DNA of 64,000 bases from contig CAMYNM010000009.1 of the NCBI GenBank assembly GCA_947259725.1, positions 132,781 to 196,780 of the forward strand, given 5' to 3'. The stretch is from CALZIK01 sp945787635. GTDB taxonomy: Bacteria > Acidobacteriota > Thermoanaerobaculia > Multivoradales > JAHEKO01. Of the stretch, positions 45,960 to 53,856 are shown piece by piece. The notes under the pieces are model-generated. The model was not told the DNA's origin and made no database searches. It worked only from the letters and a program-made list of their open reading frames with translations. Positions within the stretch are counted from its first letter, which is position 1. The number at the start of each line of letters is the position of its first letter. The position numbers were made by a program, and so were the translations under genes.

Positions 45960-46973
45960 TCAACAGGCTACGGGCTCCGCTCCCGACCACCACGACACCA
46001 GGGGAAGATCGGCCATCGTGCGCAGGCCGGGCGGGGCGGCCAACGCGCGCGGCATGGCATTGAGCGTGATCGCGGCCGTCGCGACGTCGCCTTCGATCCC
46101 TCGAACCGTCGAGGTCAGATTGGGCGAGCCCTGGATGCGCACTGTGTCGATCGTGTCCGGGGCGCCGAGGTAGGCTTCCATGTGCATCCGGATCAGCGGC
46201 TCGCCGTTGCGATAGCCCGCGCCGTCTTGGATGATCCCCAAGGCCTGACCAGTGGCCACCGGAATCATGCCGCAGGTGACCGGCCCTTCGGCGAGCTTAG
46301 GCTCGACCACGTCGGTGATACGGTCGAGCTCCCAGCCCAGGGCGCCGGCGATCATGGCGATCGATTCTCCGAGGCCGACGTGCCCCAGCACGCCGCGCGC
46401 CACTCGCTCGCGGAAGACCTCGGGATCCAGTCCGGCGCCGATTTTCTGCTGGAACGGCAGCCGGCGCTTGGCGGCGTCTTGAATCCGGTCCACCTCGATC
46501 GAATCGACGCGACGGCAGGACGCGGTCAGAACGATCGGGAGGGTGTCCATCGCGAAGCCGGGATTGACCCCGGTACCGACGACCGCGACGCCCGCCTCCC
46601 GCGCCAGCGCGTCGAGACGCCGGCTCAATTCCGGCTGGGCCCGGTGCGGATAGGCCAGCGTCTCGGTGGTCGAGACCACCGGTAGTCGGGCGGTCAGGAT
46701 GGCCTCGAGGTCGGGCATTACGGACTCGAGCGCGGATCGCGTGCAGAGCGCCACGATATCGGCGCTGGTCGTGGCGAGCGCGCTTTCGAGATCGCCTTGC
46801 ACCACGATTCCTTGCGGGGTCTCCAAGCCGATGAGCTCTCCGACGTCGCGGCCGACCTTGCCCGGATCGATGTCCACAGCGCCGACCGCTTCGAATCCCG
46901 CACGTTCGATGACCTGGCGAAGCACCCGCTCGCCGATCGGCCCCAGCCCGACGTGGATCACCCGAATCGACAT
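45960..46973 (-). CDS. DapB-like / 2,4-diaminopentanoate dehydrogenase-like oxidoreductase
   Basis: 337 residues with an N-terminal Rossmann motif (VGLGPIGERVLRQV) and the DapB-N style block GAVDIDPGKVGRDVGEL. The middle region with GTGVNPGFAMDTLP is typical of the family that includes the clostridial 2,4-diaminopentanoate dehydrogenase. It would reduce or oxidise an amino acid or amino-dicarboxylate using NAD(P)H. GGAGG lies 7 to 11 bases before ATG 46973. It is convergent with the SpmAB-type gene, one base apart, and co-directional with the DUF819 permease upstream. Substrate unknown; a DAP-related compound fits the setting. Confidence 0.78.
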   Translation of the reverse strand: MSIRVIHVGLGPIGERVLRQVIERAGFEAVGAVDIDPGKVGRDVGELIGLETPQGIVVQGDLESALATTSADIVALCTRSALESVMPDLEAILTARLPVVSTTETLAYPHRAQPELSRRLDALAREAGVAVVGTGVNPGFAMDTLPIVLTASCRRVDSIEVDRIQDAAKRRLPFQQKIGAGLDPEVFRERVARGVLGHVGLGESIAMIAGALGWELDRITDVVEPKLAEGPVTCGMIPVATGQALGIIQDGAGYRNGEPLIRMHMEAYLGAPDTIDTVRIQGSPNLTSTVRGIEGDVATAAITLNAMPRALAAPPGLRTMADLPLVSWWSGAEPVAC

Positions 46974-47000
46974 GCCCCAACCCTCCGTTTGTTTTGTGAA

Positions 47001-48194
47001 TCAGAAATCCGCCGCGGCCGCGACCAGCGACAACAACCAGGCGCACAGAAGCCCGCCATAGATACCGAACACGTAGCCGGCCACGCCCATGAGGACGCCG
47101 ACCGGCGCCAGGGCGGGATGGTACACGGACGCCACGACCGGCGCCGACACCGGGCCGCCGATATTCGCCATGCTGCCGGTGGCGACGAAAAACAGAGGTG
47201 CCCGCAGCAGCCTGGCCGCGACGAACAGGATCACGACATGGACGGCGATCCAGACGACGCCCACCGCCAGATAGAGCGGCACTTCGAGGACCTTCTTGAG
47301 GTCCGCCTGTGCGCCGATCGAGGTCAACATCAGATAGAGCGCGAGGTAGCCGATTCGTGAGCCGCCGACTCGCTCGATCCGAGCCGCCGGCGTGAACGAG
47401 AGCGCCAGACCCAGGGAGGTCGCGAGAACCACTGTCCATGTCGTGTGACTGATGATGGTCGGGTCCCCGAGGGTGGGCAGGCGGTTTCCCGCCCAGAGGC
47501 AGGCCATAGCGCCGCCGAAGCCCAGCGCCAAGATCATCGCCAAATCGCTCAACTCGGTCGGCCGCCGCTCGCTGTCGGAGGCCTCGAGCTCTCGATTCAG
47601 CGCCTCGACGGCGCTGGTGTCGGCGCCGACCCAGCCGTCGAAACGCGCCTGCCAGCCGCTCAGAAAGAGAAGGACCCCCATCCAGCTATAGGCAACCACG
47701 GTATCGACCACGATGATCGGGCCCATGAGGGCGTCCGGAGTTCCGATGCTCTCCTTGATCGCGACCAGGTTCGCGGTGCCGCCGATCCAGCTTCCCGAGA
47801 GCGCCGCCAGCCCCATCCAGGTGTCGCCGGGCAGCGAGCCCCCGAAGAGCGCGAGTGCGATCGGCCCGCCGACGATGATCCCGATCGAGCCGGCGAGCAT
47901 CATCGCCAGGGCCTTTCCGCCGAGCTTCAGCACGGCACGCACGTCCACGGTGGTCATGAGAAGCAGCAGGCTCACCGGCAGCAGGTAGCGCACCATCCAG
48001 TCGTAGATCGGTGACGCCGCCGGAGTGATCCCGAGGCTCGTGCCGACGGCGGGCAGAAAGTACGCGTAGAGAACCGCCGGCGTGATCCGGAAGAGGCCCT
48101 GCAGTCTCGGCAGGCCGCTCAGCCAGAAAACCGCCCCCAGGAGGCAGGCCAGGAAAACGAAGATTGCCGACGGATCGCTGATCAGCGGATTCAT
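47001..48194 (-). CDS. DUF819 family membrane permease
   Basis: 397 residues, about ten to eleven transmembrane helices, with the family-typical stretches GIIVGGPIALALFGG, GSWIGGTANLVAIKESI and ATGSMANIGGPVSAP. DUF819 (YjcL-like) proteins are thought to be secondary transporters; the substrate is not known. ATG 48194 places the start just ahead of the first helix; the frame open to 48341 lacks a start signal and would overlap murQ. The DapB-like gene follows 27 bases later on the same strand, so they probably share a transcript. Confidence 0.85.
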   Translation of the reverse strand: MNPLISDPSAIFVFLACLLGAVFWLSGLPRLQGLFRITPAVLYAYFLPAVGTSLGITPAASPIYDWMVRYLLPVSLLLLMTTVDVRAVLKLGGKALAMMLAGSIGIIVGGPIALALFGGSLPGDTWMGLAALSGSWIGGTANLVAIKESIGTPDALMGPIIVVDTVVAYSWMGVLLFLSGWQARFDGWVGADTSAVEALNRELEASDSERRPTELSDLAMILALGFGGAMACLWAGNRLPTLGDPTIISHTTWTVVLATSLGLALSFTPAARIERVGGSRIGYLALYLMLTSIGAQADLKKVLEVPLYLAVGVVWIAVHVVILFVAARLLRAPLFFVATGSMANIGGPVSAPVVASVYHPALAPVGVLMGVAGYVFGIYGGLLCAWLLSLVAAAADF

Positions 48195-48292
48195 GGTCCG
48201 GTCGTTGGTTGGTCGCGTCCCTCGTCGCGAGAAGCGGTCCGCTTGCCCGCTCGAATCCGCTGGGCGACAATACCGCAGCAGGAGCGGTTTTT

Positions 48293-49237
48293 TTGTCGCT
48301 GGGAGGCTCCCTGACCAGGCACTCGGATCGAAAGGACGCATGGCTGACCCTTCCCACGGAGGCTCGTCACCCGGAAAGCTCGGACCTCGACGCGCTGCCG
48401 AGCGAGGAGATCGTCTCGTTGTTGCTCGAAGAGGACGTCAGAGGGCTGAGAGCGGCGCGGCTCCGCAAGGGGCAGATCGCCGAGGCCGCCGACTGGGTCG
48501 CCGGCGCGCTCGGGTCCGGCGGGCGCGTGATGTTCGCCGGCGCCGGAACCAGCGGCCGCCTGGGAGTCCTCGAAGCGGCCGAGTGCCCGCCGACCTTCGG
48601 CACGGCACCGGAGGCGATCCGGGCGGTGATCGCAGGGGGGCCGGACGCCGTCTTTCGGGCGGCCGAGGGCGCTGAAGACCGGGAGAACGACGGTCGCGTC
48701 AGCGTCCGCGAGCTGGGAGCGCAGGACCTGCTGATCGCGGTCTCGGCGAGCTCGGTGACCCCCTACGCGCGGGGCGCGCTCGCCCAGGCGCGGCTTCAGG
48801 GCACGCGGACCATTCTGGTCACCTGCTCTGCGTCGGAGAATCTCGGGGGTCTCGCCGACTTGATCGTGGCGCTCGACACCGGCCCGGAGGTTCTGACCGG
48901 ATCGACGCGCCTGAAAGCGGGCTCCGCCACCAAGGCGGCTCTCAATGCGATCACCACGACCGCCATGGTTCGGCTCGGCAAGGTCTTCGGGAACCTCATG
49001 GTGGACCTGCGCCCGGGCTCGGCCAAGCTGCGGGACCGCGCAGTGCGCATCGTCCAGTCCGCCGGCGGGGTGTCGGCGGCCGAGGCGCGGGAGCTCTATG
49101 CCGCCGCGGGCGAAGAGACTAAGACCGCCATCGTCATGGCGCGCCGCGGGCTCTCGGCCGGGGCCGCGCGGGAATGCCTGTCCGCCGCCGATGGGCATGT
49201 GCGCAAGGCCCTCGGCGCCGATCATGTGGGTCGCTGA
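48293..49237 (+). CDS. murQ: N-acetylmuramic acid 6-phosphate etherase
   Basis: 314 residues, family size about 300. It cleaves the lactyl ether of MurNAc-6-phosphate to give GlcNAc-6-phosphate and D-lactate. The signature of the SIS-domain etherase is intact: GAGTSGRLGVLEAAECPPTFG-type block near residue 85, EGAEDRE with the second catalytic glutamate, and TGSTRLKAGSATK and KVFGNLMVDL. Start set at TTG 48293, with GCAGGAG eight bases upstream; the frame opens earlier but that part does not align with MurQ. It lies 98 bases from the divergent DUF819 gene and upstream of a TonB receptor. It links the kinase and glycosidases of this locus. Confidence 0.93.
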   Translation: MSLGGSLTRHSDRKDAWLTLPTEARHPESSDLDALPSEEIVSLLLEEDVRGLRAARLRKGQIAEAADWVAGALGSGGRVMFAGAGTSGRLGVLEAAECPPTFGTAPEAIRAVIAGGPDAVFRAAEGAEDRENDGRVSVRELGAQDLLIAVSASSVTPYARGALAQARLQGTRTILVTCSASENLGGLADLIVALDTGPEVLTGSTRLKAGSATKAALNAITTTAMVRLGKVFGNLMVDLRPGSAKLRDRAVRIVQSAGGVSAAEARELYAAAGEETKTAIVMARRGLSAGAARECLSAADGHVRKALGADHVGR

Positions 49238-49355
49238 AGGCACCGATCAGGAAGCCGACATCGGGGTCTTTCAACAATTGAACGAGCCCCTTGGCTATGC
49301 TAAGTTTTTGATTCGTTCGAGAGTAACGCACAATGTTCCAGAAGGGAGAGACCTG

Positions 49356-52300
49356 ATGAGGAAGTGTCTGGTTTTGTTGATCGGCTTGGCCGTGCTTTGC
49401 GCTCCGGCGTTCGCCCAGCAGACGGGATCCGTATCAGGCAGCGTCGCACTGCAGGACGGCGTCGAGATACCCGGCGTTCTGATCACCGCTACGGCGGATA
49501 TCTTGCCGCAAGCACGGACCACCGTCTCGAATGCTGCCGGAGACTACCGGCTTCCGCAGTTGCCTCCGGGCAACTACCAGCTGACTTTCACGATGGACGG
49601 CATGGGTGACCAGGTCGTCGCGCTCCAGGTTCTGCTGGGTCAGAACTCGACGATCAACGTCACCATGGGCGCGGAGCTCTCCGAGACCCTCCAGGTGACT
49701 TCCTCCGCGGCTCTCATCGACTCCTCTTCTGCCGAGCTCAAAACGGCGATCGCCGACGAAGTCATCGAGGCGCTGCCGGTGGGGCAGCAGTACCGCGACA
49801 TCGTCAAGCTCATCCCCGGCGTTCAGTACACCGAGAACGAGATCCGCGGTCCGAGCGCCGGCGGCAGCGGTCAGGACAACGTCTACCAGTTCGACGGCGT
49901 CAACGTGAATCTTCCTCTCTTCGGGACCCTCTCGGCCGAGCCCGCCTCCTACGACATCGACCAGATCTCCATCGTCAAGGGTGGCGCCAAGGCTCAGGAG
50001 TTCAACCGCTCCGGCGGCTTCACCATCAACACCGTGTCCAAGTCGGGCACCAACCGGTTCAAGGGCCTGGTCAGCTACCAGCTCCAGAGCAGCGGAATGA
50101 CCGGAAATCTGGATACCGGCAGCCTGGAAGAGTTCGACGAGGATCGCGACTGGACCGTGTTCAACATCGGCGGCCCCGCCGTCAAGGACAAGCTCTTCTT
50201 CTACGGCTCGTACTACCGGCCGACCCGGAGCCGATCCAACGTCGCCAACGCCTACGGCGCGGTGCCGGACTTCGACGACGAGCGTGACGAGATCTTCGGC
50301 AAGCTCACCTTCACCCCCACCGAGAAGTTCCTGCTCAACGCCAGCCTCCGAACCTCGGACCGCGAGCAAAGCGGCAGCGGTGTAGGGGAGTTCGAGGCGG
50401 CGTCGCGCTCGACGGGGGCCGAGGTAACCCAGGACATCGCGATTCTCGAGGGCACCTGGGTGGTCAGCGACCAGAGCTTCGTCAGCTTCAAGCTCACCGA
50501 CTACGAGTTCCTGAACTCGGAGCGTCCCGACACTATGTTCAACTTCCCGATCGGCGTGGGTCCGAACGGCACGGTGCTCGACGTCAACAACCTCGACCGG
50601 ATGGGCTCGTTCGGCGTTCCGACTGCTGCGACGTGCGGTGGCGACCCGACCTGCCTCGCGGCCGTCGACGACCTGATCAGCCGCTACGGATACCTCGACA
50701 ACGGCGTGCTCAACGGCGGAGGCTTCGTGGGAGGAGACTCCGAGATCAACATCCAGAACTACTTTCGCGAGAGCTACGAGGTGGCGTGGGACCGTGTCTT
50801 CGGAAGCGGCGACGTAACCCACGAGCTCCACGTCGGCTACCAGAGCTACGAGGACGCCGAAGAGCTCAACCGAACCTCGAACGGCTGGGGGATCATCTCC
50901 TTCTTTGGAGGCGTGCCGTCGGACGGTCCCGAAGGAACGTTCTACGAGGCCCGCGTGCAGCAGGCGGGCACCCAGGGCTTCCCGTCCGGGATCATCCGCT
51001 CCGAGTACAAGTCGCAGAACTTCGAGATCAACGACACGATCAAATGGAACGACTGGTCTTTCAACATCGGCGTGCTGGCTTCCAACGACGAGCTGTTCGG
51101 CCAGGGTCTGAGGGCAAACCCGAGCAACGTCTCCGGCTTCGAGCTCGCGTCCGGCAACCCGTACAAGATGTACGAGATCGACTGGGAAGACATGATCCAG
51201 CCGCGCCTGGGCGCGATCTGGAACTACGATGACAGCAACAGTACGGTGTTCGTCAATTACGCCCGCTACAACCCGGCGGCCAGCTCACTGCCTCGAGCGG
51301 CTTCGTGGGCCCGCAACGAGCTCGGCCAGGTGATCCAGGTCTTCTTCGACGCCGACGGCAACCCGCTGCTCAGCCAGCAGCTCGGCGGCTCTTCGGGCAA
51401 GTTCTTCCAACCGAACATGGATCCGCGCTCGGTCGACGAGTACCTCATAGGAACCGCGCGCCAGTTCGGCAGCAACTGGACGACCCGCGCCCACCTTCGC
51501 CATCGCTACGCTTCAAATTTCTGGGAAGATACCAACAACAACGGTCGTTCCCGATTGCTGGCCCCGGCCGGGTTCCCCCAGGAGGACTACATCCCCGAGC
51601 TCGGCGACTACCGGGCCGAGGTCGGCGGTTCCTCCTACGTCATCGCTGAGCTCGATGGCGCTTTCAACAAGTACTACGAGGCCAGCCTGGAGGCCGAGTA
51701 TCGAACCAGCGCTCTCTACGTGCGGGGCTCCTACGTGTGGAGCCACTTCTACGGCAATTTCGACCAGGACAACGCTTCGGACACCGCGGGCGGCGACGTG
51801 AACACGTTCATCGGCTCCTCGCTGATCGCCGATTTTGCCGGGCGCCAGGTGTGGAACGATCACTACGGTGACCTGCGCGGCGACCGCCGCCATCAGCTCA
51901 AGCTGTACGGCTACCACAACCTGGATTGGGACGCCAGCGTCGGCGCCTACGCCATTTTTCAGTCCGGGCAGCCGTGGGAGATCCACAATCCCGACTACTA
52001 CCGGTGCCTGGATCCCGTCGCCGCCGATCGAGACGAGAACTGCCGGGTCGGTGGTACCGGCAGCTCGAGCGCGGGGTACCGCTTCGGCTCCTGCCTGGAT
52101 CCCGCAAACGGCGGACCGGGAACCGGCGTCTGTCCCTACCCGGCGGCGTCGCCGGCGGGCAGCTTCACCTCCGACGACCACTGGCAGCTCGACGTCAACT
52201 ACACTCAGAACTTCCCGCTCAAGGATCGCTACAACGTCCAGCTGAGAGCCGACGTCTTCAACCTGTTCGACAACCAAACCGGCTACAGCATCGAGCCTGA

Positions 52301-52382
52301 CGAGCGAGCGGCTGGCTTCGGCGAGCCGCGGTCGTATTTCAAGCCCCAGCGCTTCCAACTCGCCCTGCGGTTCGAGTTCTAG
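49356..52382 (+). CDS. Oar-like TonB-dependent receptor with carboxypeptidase-regulatory domain
   Basis: 1,008 residues. Signal peptide (LIGLAVLCAPAFAQ), a CarboxypepD_reg domain (about 23-100: GSVSGSVALQDG, DYRLPQLPPGNYQL), then a plug domain with ALPVGQQYRDIVKLIPGV and IVKGGAKAQEFNRSGG, and a large beta-barrel whose last residue is Phe (LALRFEF), as for outer-membrane proteins. GAAGGGAG precedes ATG 49356. The substrate may be a glycopeptide or muropeptide given murQ 118 bases upstream and alr downstream, but that is inference. A clear terminator follows. Confidence 0.92.
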   Translation: MRKCLVLLIGLAVLCAPAFAQQTGSVSGSVALQDGVEIPGVLITATADILPQARTTVSNAAGDYRLPQLPPGNYQLTFTMDGMGDQVVALQVLLGQNSTINVTMGAELSETLQVTSSAALIDSSSAELKTAIADEVIEALPVGQQYRDIVKLIPGVQYTENEIRGPSAGGSGQDNVYQFDGVNVNLPLFGTLSAEPASYDIDQISIVKGGAKAQEFNRSGGFTINTVSKSGTNRFKGLVSYQLQSSGMTGNLDTGSLEEFDEDRDWTVFNIGGPAVKDKLFFYGSYYRPTRSRSNVANAYGAVPDFDDERDEIFGKLTFTPTEKFLLNASLRTSDREQSGSGVGEFEAASRSTGAEVTQDIAILEGTWVVSDQSFVSFKLTDYEFLNSERPDTMFNFPIGVGPNGTVLDVNNLDRMGSFGVPTAATCGGDPTCLAAVDDLISRYGYLDNGVLNGGGFVGGDSEINIQNYFRESYEVAWDRVFGSGDVTHELHVGYQSYEDAEELNRTSNGWGIISFFGGVPSDGPEGTFYEARVQQAGTQGFPSGIIRSEYKSQNFEINDTIKWNDWSFNIGVLASNDELFGQGLRANPSNVSGFELASGNPYKMYEIDWEDMIQPRLGAIWNYDDSNSTVFVNYARYNPAASSLPRAASWARNELGQVIQVFFDADGNPLLSQQLGGSSGKFFQPNMDPRSVDEYLIGTARQFGSNWTTRAHLRHRYASNFWEDTNNNGRSRLLAPAGFPQEDYIPELGDYRAEVGGSSYVIAELDGAFNKYYEASLEAEYRTSALYVRGSYVWSHFYGNFDQDNASDTAGGDVNTFIGSSLIADFAGRQVWNDHYGDLRGDRRHQLKLYGYHNLDWDASVGAYAIFQSGQPWEIHNPDYYRCLDPVAADRDENCRVGGTGSSSAGYRFGSCLDPANGGPGTGVCPYPAASPAGSFTSDDHWQLDVNYTQNFPLKDRYNVQLRADVFNLFDNQTGYSIEPDERAAGFGEPRSYFKPQRFQLALRFEF

Positions 52383-52409
52383 CGCCGCCGCGGCCTACTT
52401 GACCTGCTC

Positions 52410-52450
52410 TCCGCCCTCTCCGGATTGACTTCGGGGAGGGCGGAAGTTTC
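52410..52450 (+). terminator. rho-independent terminator after the TonB receptor gene
   Basis: TCCGCCCTCTCCG (52410-52422) pairs with CGGGGAGGGCGGA (52432-52444): 12 Watson-Crick pairs and one G-T wobble around a 9-base loop, followed by a short T-rich tract (GTTTCTT). It starts 28 bases after the receptor stop codon and ends before the alanine racemase gene, so the two are probably separate transcripts. Confidence 0.8.
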
Positions 52451-52477
52451 TTCGGCCTGAATCCCGACGTAGCGCGC

Positions 52478-53644
52478 ATGGATCGTCCGCCCCTCGAAGA
52501 CCAGACGACCTGGGCCGAGATCGATCTCTCGGCCTTCGGTCGAAACATCCGGAGACTTCGGCGTTCGGCTCGCGAGGGGTCGCGGCTGATGGCCGTGGTC
52601 AAAGCGAACGGCTACGGCCACGGCGCCGTCGAGGTCTCGCGCCGGGCCGTCGCGAATGGAGCGGACTGGCTCGGCGTGGCACGGTTCGACGAGGCCCTCG
52701 CGCTGCGCCGGGAAGGTCTCGAAGCGCCGATCCTGATCTTCGGTCACACGCCAGCGCGGCTGGCGGAGGCCCTGATCGAGAATCGGCTGACCCAGACGGT
52801 CTACTCGGTGGAGACCGCGACGAAGCTCTGCCGGCAGGCGCGTGCGGTCGGGAAGCGACTGCCGGTTCACCTCAAGATCGACACCGGCATGGGCCGGCTC
52901 GGGGTGCTGGCGGAGCCCTTCGAGGAGACCGGGGCGAAGCCTCTCGAAGGCGTCGAGGCCGTAGCGGACATCGCGAGGCTCGACGGGCTCGAGGTGGAGG
53001 GCATCTACACGCACTTCGCCTCCGCGGACCACGCCGACAAGGCCTCCGCCCACCGGCAGCTCGAGCGGTTTCTGGCGTTCGTCGAGCGCCTACGCGCCGC
53101 CGGCCTGGTGTTCGACCTGGTCCACGCCGCCAACAGCGCGGCCCTCCTGGGCATGCCGGGCTCTCATCTCGACATGGTGCGCGTCGGAATCGCCGCCTAC
53201 GGGCTGTCCCCGTCACCGGAAGTTCCCGTCGGCGAGGCCGGCCTCGAGCCGGTGATGCAGCTCAAGACCCGGATCGTGCACCTCAAGCGGGTGCCGGCCG
53301 GGTTCGCGGTCAGCTACGGCGGCACCTACCGAACGGCGGCGCCGACCACGATCGCGACCGTGGCGATCGGCTACGGGGACGGGCTGAGCCGCCGGCTGTC
53401 GTCTCGGGGCCACATGCTGGTTCGCGGGACGCGCGTCCCGATCGTCGGCCGCGTCTGCATGGATCTCACCATGCTCGACGTCGGAGGGCTGCCGGAGTCC
53501 CGCGTGGGGGACGAGGCCGTGGTCTTCGGACGCCAGGGAGACCAGGCGATCGCGATGGACGAGCTGTCCGCGCTCGCCGGCACGATCAACTACGAGATCG
53601 CCACCTCGATCGCAGAGCGCGTGTCCAGGAGCCACCTCGGCTAG
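52478..53644 (+). CDS. alr: alanine racemase
   Basis: 388 residues, family-typical length. It is PLP-dependent and interconverts L- and D-alanine. Lys42 in VVKANGYGHG carries the cofactor, and Tyr280 in SYGGTY is the second catalytic base; IDTGMGRLG, YTHFASAD and CMDLTMLDV are also in place. An insertion near residues 145-160 (EPFEETGAKPLEG) lengthens the barrel loop slightly. It supplies D-Ala for wall synthesis and can also return scavenged D-Ala to metabolism. The terminator upstream implies its own promoter. Confidence 0.95.
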   Translation: MDRPPLEDQTTWAEIDLSAFGRNIRRLRRSAREGSRLMAVVKANGYGHGAVEVSRRAVANGADWLGVARFDEALALRREGLEAPILIFGHTPARLAEALIENRLTQTVYSVETATKLCRQARAVGKRLPVHLKIDTGMGRLGVLAEPFEETGAKPLEGVEAVADIARLDGLEVEGIYTHFASADHADKASAHRQLERFLAFVERLRAAGLVFDLVHAANSAALLGMPGSHLDMVRVGIAAYGLSPSPEVPVGEAGLEPVMQLKTRIVHLKRVPAGFAVSYGGTYRTAAPTTIATVAIGYGDGLSRRLSSRGHMLVRGTRVPIVGRVCMDLTMLDVGGLPESRVGDEAVVFGRQGDQAIAMDELSALAGTINYEIATSIAERVSRSHLG

Positions 53645-53856
53645 CCGGGGTGGCAGCCGCGCGCGACCTCGGATCGGCCCGCAGCGAGCTACCTACCCAC
53701 TTGGATGGGCTTCGAGCCTCTCTGTTCGGGGTGTGATCGGACCACCCGAACGTGGCACGCTCGACACTGCATCGATCAAGACCAGGGTCTCCGGCCGGCG
53801 GGTCCTCTCGCATCGCCTCGATGGCGACCGGTCTCCCGGGTCGAAGGGGGTACGAC

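Noticed and set aside
48209..48292. Longer N-terminus of MurQ from 48209
   Set aside because: The extra residues do not resemble MurQ, and TTG 48293 has a well-spaced GCAGGAG site.
53645..53856. Possible GEMM (c-di-GMP/cGAMP) riboswitch ahead of the multihaem cytochrome gene
   Set aside because: Such switches occur upstream of cytochromes in Geobacter, but I could not find the conserved GGCAAACC- and CAAAGCC-like blocks here.
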